Shown: positions 16,526 to 24,524, numbered from the stretch's first letter. The stretch: DNA of 64,000 bases from Acidobacterium capsulatum ATCC 51196 (GCF_000022565.1 NC_012483.1:2604001-2668000), one strand, 5' to 3'. Program-made: numbers and translations. The notes: a model not told the origin generated them from the letters alone.

Positions 16526-17110
16526 TTACTGCGCGGCCGCTTCCTCGGCTGCCGGCTTGGGCGCCGCGGGCTTCTTCGGCTCCAGCTTCTTGGTCGGCGC
16601 CAGAATCGCATGCAGCGTGGTGCCTTCCATGCGCGGCATGAACTCCACCGTACCGGCATCGCCTATGTCCTGAATCAGCCGGTTGATGATGTTGTAGCCC
16701 AGATCGCGGTGCGCCATCTGGCGGCCCTTGAAGCGCAGGGAAGCCTTCACCTTGTCGCCTTCGTTCAAAAAGCGGACGGCCTGGTTCTTCTTCGTCTGGT
16801 AGTCATGCTCATCCACCGTGACGGAGAACTTCACTTCCTTGATGGTGATGATCTTCTGCTTCTTGCGGGTCGCGCGGTCGCTCTTGTCCTTCTCATAAAG
16901 GAACTTGCCGTAGTCCTGAATGCGGCAGACGGGCGGTGTCGCGTTGGGCGAGATCTCTACGAGATCCAGGCTGCGCTCGCGGGCTATCTTGAGCGCTTCA
17001 AACGGCGGCATCACGCCGATCTGTTCGCCGTTCTCGTCAATGACGCGCACTTCGCGCGCGCGAATTCTCTCGTTGGTGCGTATAAACTGTTTGGCCGAAC
17101 GCTTATCGAT
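16526..17110 (-). CDS. infC: Translation initiation factor IF-3 with an ATC start codon
   Basis: A 194-residue IF-3, which binds the 30S subunit, blocks premature joining of 50S and checks start-codon pairing. Conserved blocks are NERIRAREVRVID, LVEISPNATPPVCRI, DYGKFLYEK, and the C-domain KEVKF, RFLNEGDKVKASLRFKGRQMAH. No ATG, GTG or TTG exists between the in-frame TAG at 17150-17152 and the conserved region; the internal GTG at 17050 would cut off the conserved N-terminus. GGAGG at 17117-17121 lies six bases before ATC at 17108-17110, so ATC is the likely start. Non-standard infC starts (AUU in E. coli) are the basis of IF-3 autoregulation. The C-terminus has a Lys/Pro/Ala tail. Confidence 0.93.
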   Translation of the reverse strand: MDKRSAKQFIRTNERIRAREVRVIDENGEQIGVMPPFEALKIARERSLDLVEISPNATPPVCRIQDYGKFLYEKDKSDRATRKKQKIITIKEVKFSVTVDEHDYQTKKNQAVRFLNEGDKVKASLRFKGRQMAHRDLGYNIINRLIQDIGDAGTVEFMPRMEGTTLHAILAPTKKLEPKKPAAPKPAAEEAAAQ

Positions 17111-17121
17111 GGGTATCCTCC
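17108..17121 (-). promoter_or_regulatory. infC ribosome binding site and ATC initiation codon
   Basis: On the minus strand, GGAGG, ATACCC (6-base spacer), then ATC followed by GATAAGCG. The ideal spacing and the lack of any standard start codon point to ATC as the initiation codon. Confidence 0.8.
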
Positions 17122-17426
17122 GGTTGCGGAGCGCAGTCGCACTCCATCCCTACACAGTATATCAGCGGGAGTGGCATTGTTTGGGGTCTCCCTTACCACT
17201 ACGGATGCCTGCATACGGCCCCCCGGCAGTGATAAATTCAGAGTATGCAGCGCCTCATCGCTCGGCCGCAGAGGGGCGGTTGTCACGCCTCCCGTGGTAG
17301 ACTGCGGCGTTGTTAACGTCATCACCGGGAAGCGAACGGGTCCCGCCTCTTTCAGTCGCTCTGCGCCATGCGCAGGCCTGGATTGAGGAATGGACAGTGA
17401 GAACCGTGGGAACGGGAGTGGAATAA
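17122..17426. other. Divergent promoter region between infC and response regulator gene
   Basis: About 305 bases with no gene. It should hold the infC promoter (leftward) and the response-regulator promoter (rightward). AT-richer patches occur around 17155-17165 (CAGTATATCAG) and 17230-17240 (GATAAATTC), but no clear -35/-10 pair could be assigned. Confidence 0.5.
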
Positions 17427-17894
17427 ATGAAGCGACGAATTCTTCTGGTGGATGACGAATTGGCGATCCTGTTGACGCTCAAGGCGGTGCTGGAGATCAG
17501 CGGCTTTGAGGTGGAGACCGCCGCCTCGGCGCGCGAAGCCAAATCCCGCATCCGCAATCATCAGTACCACATGGTCATCACCGACATGCGGATGGAAAAC
17601 GAGAGCGCCGGGCTCGAAGTGGTCAAGGCCGCCAAGGCAGCGGACTATCAGCCGGCCGTAGCTATGCTGACCGCCTTTCCGCTGCCGGGTTCCGAGTGGC
17701 GCGAAGCCGGCATGGACCAGATGCTGGTCAAGCCCATGAATACCACCGAGCTGATTCGCCAGCTTGAGGCCCTGCTCGTCAGCCATGAAGACAAGAAGCA
17801 GAAGGCTGCCGATGCTGCGGCTGCCAACAGCCGCAAGGCTCCGGCCAAGGGCGCGGCCACAAAGCGGGTGGTAGCTGCCAGCCGCGAAGAGTAA
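17427..17894 (+). CDS. Single-domain response regulator with Ala/Lys-rich tail
   Basis: A 155-residue CheY-like receiver. The acidic pocket (Asp9, Asp10 in LLVDDE), phospho-acceptor Asp53 (ITDMRM), Thr82 (MLTAF) and Lys102 (LVKPMN) are all present, so it should be phosphorylated by a histidine kinase. There is no output domain; the last ~35 residues are an Ala/Lys/Arg-rich, probably disordered tail. No kinase gene is adjacent. GGAGTGGAATAA before the ATG provides the ribosome binding site. A good terminator follows. Confidence 0.92.
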   Translation: MKRRILLVDDELAILLTLKAVLEISGFEVETAASAREAKSRIRNHQYHMVITDMRMENESAGLEVVKAAKAADYQPAVAMLTAFPLPGSEWREAGMDQMLVKPMNTTELIRQLEALLVSHEDKKQKAADAAAANSRKAPAKGAATKRVVAASREE

Positions 17895-17915
17895 CCTGGA
17901 AGTCGAGACATACAG

Positions 17916-17948
17916 TCGCCGCTGCCCTTGCAGCGGCGATTTCTATTT
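17916..17948 (+). terminator. Rho-independent terminator after response regulator
   Basis: TCGCCGCTGC (17916-17925) pairs with GCAGCGGCGA (17930-17939), CCTT loop, followed by TTTCTATTT. It overlaps the end of the convergent DUF6766 gene. Confidence 0.9.
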
Positions 17949-18593
17949 GTTTGTCTCGCCGGTGTCGTTGTCGCCGGCATCTACCGGCTTCGATTCCGGC
18001 GAGCCTTCCTGCCGCAGATAGATGCTCAGGAAGATGTAGAGCCCTATCGCCATGAACTCGGCCTCCCAGGTCTGCGTGGTCTCAAACCAGAAGGTTGAGG
18101 AGACGGCAAACGCTCCCAGGCCGATAGGCGGCTGATGCATGAGCGCCCGCTGTTCGTTGTTGGCAGACGAAGCCGTGACCAGGTGCAGGCCAAAGAAGGC
18201 TCCGAACAGCAGGGCAAAGGCCAGCGAGAGCGAATTGCGGTAAAGCCAGCTTCTCTGCTTTTTGCCGCGATGCTTCTTGCCCTCCGTCTTTGACTTTCTT
18301 TGTCCGCCGGGCCGCAGCGAGTGGGCCGCTCCGCGAGTCTTGAGAAAGACGGCGAAGACAATCAGAGTGCCAAGCTGCAGAACGGCAGCCTGCCAGTTCG
18401 AAAACATGCCATCGAGAAAGTTGCCCGTCGCCAGATACTGCATCCGGCTCACGGTATGCAGGCCTTGCATCGACTGATTCTGGTTGTACTGGTCCGTGCC
18501 AGAGATGATCTGGCAGATAAGGCAAAGCAGAAACAAAAAAACAAACGCAAGCAGCAGGCTGTGATCGTCGATCCATTTGGCAAGCTTTCGCAT
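17943..18593 (-). CDS. DUF6766-family membrane protein with internal duplication
   Basis: A 216-residue membrane protein. The second half (about 115-205) fits DUF6766: YRNSLSLAFALLFGAFFG, NNEQRALMHQPP, FWFETTQTWEAEFMAIG, FLRQEGSPESKP-like end (YLRQEGSPESKP). The first half repeats the same pattern (DHSLLLAFVFLFLL, DQYNQNQ, NFLDGMFSNWQAAVLQLG, VFLKTRGAAHS). Each half has two membrane segments, giving four. Halves are joined by a Lys/Arg-rich linker. Function is unknown. It follows the zinc-ribbon gene on the minus strand. Confidence 0.8.
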   Translation of the reverse strand: MRKLAKWIDDHSLLLAFVFLFLLCLICQIISGTDQYNQNQSMQGLHTVSRMQYLATGNFLDGMFSNWQAAVLQLGTLIVFAVFLKTRGAAHSLRPGGQRKSKTEGKKHRGKKQRSWLYRNSLSLAFALLFGAFFGLHLVTASSANNEQRALMHQPPIGLGAFAVSSTFWFETTQTWEAEFMAIGLYIFLSIYLRQEGSPESKPVDAGDNDTGETNK

Positions 18594-18641
18594 TGGCTAA
18601 CCCCGCTCTTCCCTGTAGGCACAATGATCCGCAAACCATGG

Positions 18642-18676
18642 GACTCCCCGAAAACGCAAAAGCGTCCCGGGGAGTT
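18642..18676 (-). other. Hairpin between zinc-ribbon and DUF6766 genes
   Basis: ACTCCCCG (18643-18650) pairs with CGGGGAGT (18668-18675), and ACGC/GCGT inside pair around AAAA. No T run follows on the minus strand, so termination is uncertain. Confidence 0.45.
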
Positions 18677-18720
18677 TCCACGGCCTGCAAAATCAACTTG
18701 GATGCAGAAAAGAGAGTCGG

Positions 18721-19038
18721 CTAGTCTGCTGCCGGAGGCGCAACCGTGGCTGTACCTCCCGGGGTAGCGCGCTTGCCCTGAAAGCATTGCCGGCAGAGCA
18801 CTGGGCGGCCCTGTGTCGGCTTGAAGGGGACGGTGGTTTCGGTGCCACATTCCGAGCAGGTCGTGCGCGTCTCAGACCGCACGCCTCCGCTGGAGCGTGA
18901 GCGCTTGCTCTTGCATTGCTTGCAGCGTTTGGGATCGTTCTTGAACTGCTTATCTTGAAAGAAAAGCTGCTCGCCCGCGGTAAAAACAAAGTCATTGCCG
19001 CAATCAACGCATTTTAGGACTTTATCGACGAACTCCAT
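18721..19038 (-). CDS. Double zinc-ribbon protein
   Basis: A 105-residue protein with two four-cysteine metal sites: Cys10/Cys13 with Cys39/Cys42 (CVDC..., CKQC) and Cys61/Cys64 with Cys82/Cys85 (CSEC..., CRQC). The first matches the probable zinc-ribbon family zf-trcl (FVFTAGEQ, FFQDKQFKNDPKRC); the second fits a CxxC-x17-CxxC zinc ribbon. Such proteins are thought to bind nucleic acid or act in translation, but no function is established. AAGGATTCCCC precedes the ATG. It lies downstream of rpsU on the same strand. Confidence 0.85.
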   Translation of the reverse strand: MEFVDKVLKCVDCGNDFVFTAGEQLFFQDKQFKNDPKRCKQCKSKRSRSSGGVRSETRTTCSECGTETTVPFKPTQGRPVLCRQCFQGKRATPGGTATVAPPAAD

Positions 19039-19191
19039 GGGGAATCCTTGCTTTCGCCCGGCGGCAAATGCACCTGTGCCTTACCGGGATGACTCGGATA
19101 TCTGATTTCGCGAATGGGGCCCTGCCGCTGAAGTGCGGCCAATACTGCTTCTGTTGGCAGAGGATGCCAACCACAACAAGGAAAATCTTGA

Positions 19192-19231
19192 CTGGCCGGC
19201 CTGCTTCCATCGCGGGCAGCAGGCCAGCCAG
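19192..19231 (-). terminator. Terminator-like hairpin after rpsU
   Basis: CTGGC-C-GGCCTGCT (19192-19205) pairs with AGCAGGCC-A-GCCAG (19218-19231) with one mismatch. On the minus strand it is followed shortly by AAGATTTTCC. Confidence 0.65.
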
Positions 19232-19250
19232 ATTTCTTAGAGGGTAAGGA

Positions 19251-19448
19251 CTAGTCCTGTTCCTTACGAGCCTTCTTACGATTCCGTTTCCGCGCGAGAG
19301 CTTCCTTCACGCGACGCTTTTCGCCAGGTTTCAGATAGAAAGAGTGACGCTTGACTTCCTTGATGATGTCCTCTTGCTGAACCTTGCGCTTGAAGCGGCG
19401 CAGCGCGTTCTCGAGTGGTTCGCCTTCTTGTAAGCGAACTTCTGCCAA
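19251..19448 (-). CDS. rpsU: 30S ribosomal protein S21, TTG start
   Basis: A 65-residue, very basic protein: AEVRLQEGEPLENALRRFKRK at the N-terminus and a C-terminal KKARKEQD-type tail. S21 sits near the 3' end of 16S rRNA and helps select mRNAs by base pairing. The start is TTG at 19446-19448, preceded at 9 bases by GGAGG; no ATG in frame fits. The zinc-ribbon gene follows downstream on the same strand after a hairpin. Confidence 0.95.
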   Translation of the reverse strand: MAEVRLQEGEPLENALRRFKRKVQQEDIIKEVKRHSFYLKPGEKRRVKEALARKRNRKKARKEQD

Positions 19449-19584
19449 TCGAATACACCTCCAAACTTCGCCATGAGGCTTGATTAGATTAGCAGGTAGC
19501 GGGGCGTCTTTGCTATGGTGTGCTTCTTGCCACGGTGCCCTGAGGTGCTGTTATCGCACTGAAAACAGGGCAAATTGCCTGCGT

Positions 19585-20100
19585 TCACGCCCGCGAGGCA
19601 GCGCGTCTGGGGCGGATGCGGTTGGCCTCAAAGCTCACGATCTGCCATTGCCCCGCCTTGCGATGGTAGACGCGCGTGTAGCGGTACTCGCCATCCATGC
19701 TGCCCCGTGGGCCTACGCCCTCGACGTGCGCCTTTGAGGTCACGACGGCCGTGTCGCCATAAATCCGCACATGCAGGTCGCTGAGGTCCAGCGCCTGAAA
19801 GCGCATGATGTGATTCCGCCACATGGCCAGGGTCTGGTTCTTGCTCTCGATCATGCCATCGGGTTCGATGCCCACATAATCGTCGGCCAGCATGTGGTCC
19901 ATGGTGGAGATGTTCCCGGTCAGCATGGCCTGGCGATACTGCTCTTCCAGGTGCTCGATTTCGCGGTGCAATCGGGGCGAGTGGGTATGCGTCAGGGCCG
20001 AGGAGTGACCCGAGGAGAACAGCAGACACAGCAACAACAGGGTTCCTGCCTGCAGGGAGCAGTATGACTGCCCCTGGAGCTTCGGCAAAAAGCGGCGCAT
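19585..20100 (-). CDS. Secreted DUF4440/SnoaL-like (NTF2-fold) protein
   Basis: A 171-residue protein with a likely signal peptide (AGTLLLLCLLFSSGHSSA) followed by a DUF4440 cone-shaped NTF2-like domain: EEQYRQAMLTGNISTMDHMLADDYVGI, YGDTAVVTSKAH, and YTRVYHRKAGQWQIVSFEAN. Family members include ketosteroid-isomerase-like enzymes and proteins of unknown role; no catalytic assignment is possible. ATG at 20100 is preferred since it starts right before the basic n-region; 20145 is an alternative. Neither has a clear ribosome binding site. Confidence 0.75.
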   Translation of the reverse strand: MRRFLPKLQGQSYCSLQAGTLLLLCLLFSSGHSSALTHTHSPRLHREIEHLEEQYRQAMLTGNISTMDHMLADDYVGIEPDGMIESKNQTLAMWRNHIMRFQALDLSDLHVRIYGDTAVVTSKAHVEGVGPRGSMDGEYRYTRVYHRKAGQWQIVSFEANRIRPRRAASRA

Positions 20101-20328
20101 GGCGAGTTGGATACTATGCCCGCCGGCAGTCTTAGTCAAAGACAAAAATGCAAGCAGCGAGTTTCCCGTTTCAACGGCGTGGAATCGCGCTCGACCGGCG
20201 CGGGGAACAGCTCTGCATGCGGGGTTTGGCCTTCACGCTATGTTCATATTGGCGAACATGCAGCCGGGCGCAGAGCTCCCGCCGGGCCGCTGATTTCAGG
20301 CCCGGCAGGAGCGAGGAATGGAAGGAAA

Positions 20329-20637
20329 TCAGGCGGCGGCGATCAGGTCTTCGACGCTGCGCTCGCGCATCTTCTGGTAAAGCCCGCTCACGGCATATTG
20401 CTGAAAGTGGGCCGAGGCGCGGTGCGCCTCCAGCGCCGCGCTGTCGCGGTACTGCTCATAGATCACAAGCGTGGCCGACTCGCCCTCGACCCAGTGAGGA
20501 ACGTAGGTCAGGCAGCCGTCTTCCTTGCGCGAGCCCTCGGTCAGCGGAGCCAGCATGGCCTGAATCTCGCTGCGATCCTCTTCAGCAAACTTCATGCGAA
20601 CGAGAAAACTGATGGGGCGCTGGTGTGAAGTCGTCAT
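20329..20637 (-). CDS. Antibiotic biosynthesis monooxygenase (ABM) domain protein
   Basis: A 102-residue ferredoxin-like ABM protein, similar to YgiN-type quinol monooxygenases. Visible blocks are FLVRMKFAEEDRSEIQAML, EDGCLTYVPHWVEGE, TLVIYEQYRDSAALEAHRAS and HFQQYAVSGL. Such proteins act as small cofactor-free oxygenases or quinone-protective enzymes; the substrate is unknown. It begins 21 bases after the purA stop on the same strand and is probably cotranscribed. Confidence 0.85.
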   Translation of the reverse strand: MTTSHQRPISFLVRMKFAEEDRSEIQAMLAPLTEGSRKEDGCLTYVPHWVEGESATLVIYEQYRDSAALEAHRASAHFQQYAVSGLYQKMRERSVEDLIAAA

Positions 20638-20658
20638 ATCTCTAACTCTTTTCTGCAA

Positions 20659-21978
20659 TCACGCGCTTTGAAAGGCCGCCAGCGCTTCGCTGAATTCCGG
20701 CAGGTACATGGTCTGGTCGCGATCCGGCCCGGTCGAAACCATGCCGATGCGGGCACCGGACTCGGCCTCAAGGAAGCGCAGGTATTCGCGCGCGGCCTGC
20801 GGCAGCTCGTCAAAGCTCCGAATGCCTTCGGTGGACTGCTGCCAGCCCTTCAATTTGGTATAGACCGGACGAATCGACTCGATGCCGCGCACGTCGGCTG
20901 GCATCGTATCGGTCTTTTGGCCGTCAATCTCATAGCCGGTGCATACGGGAATCTCGGCGAGCGTGTCGAGCACGTCCAGCTTGGTCACCACCAGCCACTC
21001 GGTGCCGTTCACCTGGTTGGAGTAGCGCAGCAGCGGCAGATCCATCCAGCCGCAACGCCGCGGACGGCCGGTGACCGCGCCGAATTCCATGCCGCGCTTG
21101 CGCAGCTCTTCGCCGGCCGCATCGTGCAGCTCGGTCGGGAACGGGCCTTCGCCCACGCGGGTCACGTACGCCTTGGTCACACCGATCACGGTGCCGATGG
21201 CCGTGGGGCCAACGCCGGTGCCGATGGACGCGCCGCCAGCCGTGGCCGAAGACGAGGTGACGTAGGGATAGGTGCCGTGGTCGATGTCGAGCATGGTGCC
21301 CTGAGCGCCCTCAAACATTACGCTCTGGCCGTCGCGCAGCGCCTGGTTGAGCAGCGCGCCGGTGTCGGTCACAAACGGGCGAATCTCTTCGGCGGCCTTG
21401 GCGTACTCCTCATACATCTGCGCCGGGTCAAGCGGTTCGGTGCCAAACAGCGCATGGGCGATGGCGTTCTTTTCACCGCAGGCATTCTCAATGTGCGTCT
21501 TGAGCAGATCGCGATTCAGCAGATCGACCACGCGCAGGCCGTTGCGGGCCATCTTGTCTTCATAGGCCGGCCCGATGCCGCGGCTGGTGGTGCCGATCTT
21601 CTTGCGGCCGGGCGCGCTCTCCTGCGCCAGCTCAATCATGCGGTGGTAGGGCAGAATGACCTGCGCCCGGTTGGAGATGCGCAACTGCTCATCCACATTG
21701 ACCTTCAGGTCGCGCAGCTTGGCCACTTCCTTCAAAAACGCCAGCGGATCAAGCACCACGCCATTGCCGATCACCGCCCGGCAATCGGGGCGCAGCACGC
21801 CGCAGGGCACCAGTTGCAGAATGAACTTCTGGCCGCCAATGATGACGGTGTGTCCGGCGTTGTGGCCGCCCGCATAACGGGCGACGACCTTGAAGCGCTC
21901 CGAGAGCACGTCGACAATCTTGCCTTTGCCTTCATCGCCCCACTGGGCGCCTACGACTACCGCGGATTTTGCTCGCAT
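20659..21978 (-). CDS. purA: Adenylosuccinate synthase
   Basis: A 439-residue GTP-dependent ligase that joins IMP and aspartate to form adenylosuccinate, the first committed step to AMP. The N-terminal signature GAQWGDEGKGKIVD, NAGHTV, QGTMLDIDHGTYPYVTSSSATAGG and the C-terminal KLDVLD plus LPEFS blocks are present, and the length is normal. The ATG at 21978 puts GAQWGDEGKGK at the expected place; upstream codons would add a non-conserved extension. It is divergent from mutM. Confidence 0.97.
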   Translation of the reverse strand: MRAKSAVVVGAQWGDEGKGKIVDVLSERFKVVARYAGGHNAGHTVIIGGQKFILQLVPCGVLRPDCRAVIGNGVVLDPLAFLKEVAKLRDLKVNVDEQLRISNRAQVILPYHRMIELAQESAPGRKKIGTTSRGIGPAYEDKMARNGLRVVDLLNRDLLKTHIENACGEKNAIAHALFGTEPLDPAQMYEEYAKAAEEIRPFVTDTGALLNQALRDGQSVMFEGAQGTMLDIDHGTYPYVTSSSATAGGASIGTGVGPTAIGTVIGVTKAYVTRVGEGPFPTELHDAAGEELRKRGMEFGAVTGRPRRCGWMDLPLLRYSNQVNGTEWLVVTKLDVLDTLAEIPVCTGYEIDGQKTDTMPADVRGIESIRPVYTKLKGWQQSTEGIRSFDELPQAAREYLRFLEAESGARIGMVSTGPDRDQTMYLPEFSEALAAFQSA

Positions 21979-22245
21979 TTTGCTGTCTCGACCCGGTCTT
22001 TCCTGCATTGGCATTGCGGCACACACGTCTGCGCGGGTCTCACCAGAGCTCGTTCGCGATGCACGGGGAAGATCGAAGGCAGATTGTGCCGAAGGCGAGG
22101 CGAAGCCCCTCCCGAATCTCCATGATATATGGACGCCCTAGTCGGGGGGAAGAGAAAGCGGAAGGATGGCCTCACCGGACCGTTCTTGCTGCCTCTGGCG
22201 GTCTCCGCCCGCTGCGACCGCCGCAATGAGAAACTGAAAGCATCC

Positions 22246-23088
22246 ATGCCCGAACTACCTGAGGTCGAAACCGTAGCCCAGGGTGTCCACGAGCGCGCCC
22301 ACGGCCAGCGCATTCTGGCGGCGGAGTTCAGCCGCGCCCGCGAGCCCTTCAAGACTGATCCGGACACGATGGCTGCCGTGCTCACCGGCCAGCGGATTGC
22401 CCGCGTGCATCGCGTGGGCAAGCACATTGTGTTTGATCTCGAGACGCCGCGGCCGCCCAAGGGCAAGGCCGAACCGGCCGATCATCAGTGGATCGTCCAC
22501 CTCGGCATGACAGGCCGGCTGCTTTACTCCGCAGCTTCGGTGCCGGTGCCGCCGCACACGCATGGGCGGCTTTCGCTTAGCTCGGGCCATGAGTTGCGCT
22601 TTGTGGATGCGCGCCGCTTCGGCCGCATGGGCCTGCACTCCGGCGCACGCGCCCAGCCCTTCAGTGGGCCGGGCAGCGAGCCGCTGCATATCAGCCCAGA
22701 GGATTTTGCCGCGCTCTTTCGCGGACGCAAGCTCTCCATCAAGGCCGCGCTGCTCAACCAGAAGCTGCTGCATGGCGTCGGCAACATTTATGCGGATGAG
22801 AGTCTCTACTGGGCCGGCATTCGTCCCACGCGCATTGCGGGCAGCCTCTCGCGCGAGCGTCTGCTCAAGCTGCATGCGGCCCTGCAGCAGGTGCTGCGGA
22901 AGGCCATCGAGCTGGGTGGCTCTTCTGTTTCAGATTATGTGGATGCCGACGGCGTGCGCGGATTCTTTCAACTGGAGCATCGCGTCTATGACCGCGCAGG
23001 CGAGCCATGCCGCGCCTGCGCGGCCGAGATTCGCAAGATGGTTCACGCCGGGCGCGGCACGCACTATTGCCCGCGCTGCCAGCGCTGA
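22246..23088 (+). CDS. mutM: Formamidopyrimidine-DNA glycosylase
   Basis: A 280-residue base-excision repair enzyme that removes 8-oxoguanine and formamidopyrimidines and nicks the abasic site. The N-terminal MPELPEVET supplies the catalytic Pro after Met removal and Glu; the VGKHIVFDL lysine, the helix-two-turn-helix (KAALLNQKLLHGVGNIYADE) and the C-terminal zinc finger (CRAC with CPRC) are all intact. The start at 22246 is fixed by the required N-terminal proline. The ArsB-like gene follows after 47 bases. Confidence 0.97.
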   Translation: MPELPEVETVAQGVHERAHGQRILAAEFSRAREPFKTDPDTMAAVLTGQRIARVHRVGKHIVFDLETPRPPKGKAEPADHQWIVHLGMTGRLLYSAASVPVPPHTHGRLSLSSGHELRFVDARRFGRMGLHSGARAQPFSGPGSEPLHISPEDFAALFRGRKLSIKAALLNQKLLHGVGNIYADESLYWAGIRPTRIAGSLSRERLLKLHAALQQVLRKAIELGGSSVSDYVDADGVRGFFQLEHRVYDRAGEPCRACAAEIRKMVHAGRGTHYCPRCQR

Positions 23089-23135
23089 GGCGCATCTCAC
23101 CTCTGCAGGTTCCTGATCAGGATAGACTTCGACCG

Positions 23136-24383
23136 ATGCCGCATATTTTTATCTGGATGATTGCTGCCGCCAGCATCGCGCTCATGCTCGTGCGCCCGCG
23201 TGGCATTCCTGAATACGTCTGGACCGGCGCCGGAGCCATTCTGCTGCTGGTGCTGCGGCTGATTCCGCCGTCACTGGCGGCCCATGCCGTGGCCAAGGGC
23301 CTCGATGTGTATCTCTTCCTGACCGGCATGATGCTGCTGGCAGAGATGGGCAAGCGCTTCGGCGTCTTTGACTGGCTGGCAGCGCAGGCGGTGCGTCACG
23401 GCAATGGCTCGCCCGCGCGGCTCTTCACGCTGATCTACCTCACCGGCACGGTGGTGACGGTCTTTCTCTCCAACGATGCCACGGCGGTGGTGCTCACGCC
23501 GGCCGTCTTTGCGGCGGTGAAGCGCGCCAGGGCCAATCCGCTGCCATGCCTGTTTGCCTGCGCGCTGATCGCCAATGCCGCCAGCTTTGTGCTGCCCATC
23601 TCCAATCCGGCCAACCTGGTGGTCTTTCATCAGGGCATGCCGCCGCTGGGCCAATGGCTGGTGATGTTTCTGCTGCCCTCTTTTGTATCGGTGGTGGTGA
23701 CGTATCTGCTCATGCGGTTTTACTTCCGCCGCGAACTGCGCGACCCATGCAACGGGCACGACGCCGTGGAGCCGCTGCCCATGGCAGGCAAGTGGGTGCT
23801 GGCAGGCATGGGATTGGTCGCCATCACGCTGCTCATGGCGTCGGCGCTGCGCTGGAACCTCGGCCTGCCCACCTGCCTGGCAGCGCTGGCCGTTTTCGCG
23901 GCGGTTCTGCTGCGTGAGCGCGAAAGCCCGCTGCCGCTGCTCCGCGAAATCTCATGGAGCGTGCTGCCGCTGGTGGCTGCGCTCTTCATTCTGGTGGCAG
24001 CGGTCGAGCAGGCCGGAGCGCTGGACATGCTGCATCACGCGCTCAAGGCGGCCATGCAGTGGCCCGCTGCTTATGGAGCGCTGGCGGTGGGAGCGATCAC
24101 CGGCTTTGGCACGAATCTGGTCAACAATCTGCCGCTCGGCCTCATTGCAGGAGCCACGCTGCATGGTCTTCCGGTTCCGGGCACCCTGCGCCGGGCTGTG
24201 CTGATCGGCGTCGATCTCGGGCCAAATCTTTCCGTGACGGGGTCGCTGGCGACCATCCTCTGGTTGATTGCCCTGCGCAAAGAAGGGCTGGAGATCAGTG
24301 GAGGCAAGTTTCTGCGCGCGGGCCTGCTTCTGATGCCGGTGGCGCTCTTGTGCGCGCTGGCAGCCGCCCTGCTGGTGGGTTAG
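23136..24383 (+). CDS. ArsB/ion-transporter superfamily membrane protein
   Basis: A 415-residue integral membrane protein with about 11-12 hydrophobic segments. The paired signatures FLSNDATAVVLTP (about 110-122) and NLVNNLPLGL, followed by GVDLGPNLSVTGSLATILW, are those of the ArsB/CitM branch of the ion transporter superfamily. It probably exports arsenite or moves another anion with a proton or sodium ion. No arsR or arsC is adjacent, so arsenic specificity is not supported by context. The ATG at 23136 has only a distant AGGATA before it. Confidence 0.82.
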   Translation: MPHIFIWMIAAASIALMLVRPRGIPEYVWTGAGAILLLVLRLIPPSLAAHAVAKGLDVYLFLTGMMLLAEMGKRFGVFDWLAAQAVRHGNGSPARLFTLIYLTGTVVTVFLSNDATAVVLTPAVFAAVKRARANPLPCLFACALIANAASFVLPISNPANLVVFHQGMPPLGQWLVMFLLPSFVSVVVTYLLMRFYFRRELRDPCNGHDAVEPLPMAGKWVLAGMGLVAITLLMASALRWNLGLPTCLAALAVFAAVLLRERESPLPLLREISWSVLPLVAALFILVAAVEQAGALDMLHHALKAAMQWPAAYGALAVGAITGFGTNLVNNLPLGLIAGATLHGLPVPGTLRRAVLIGVDLGPNLSVTGSLATILWLIALRKEGLEISGGKFLRAGLLLMPVALLCALAAALLVG

Positions 24384-24524
24384 CGCTGCCTGGCCGTTAA
24401 GTGCATGATTCTGCGCATCCGTGCGCGCTGGTTCTCATCCTGTGCCGCTTTGCGGCAACTCGGCACTCTGCGGCACCGTCTAAGCAATCATTGCTGACGG
24501 CATTCCAGCAAGAAAGGAGCAGTC

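Noticed and set aside
20099-20328. Possible small genes between the DUF4440 and ABM genes
   Set aside because: Short frames with no ribosome binding site or recognisable sequence; the gap is better read as untranslated.
20668-22125. Rightward 485-codon frame opposite purA
   Set aside because: Antisense to a canonical adenylosuccinate synthase; no domain and a His/Ala/Arg-rich shadow composition.
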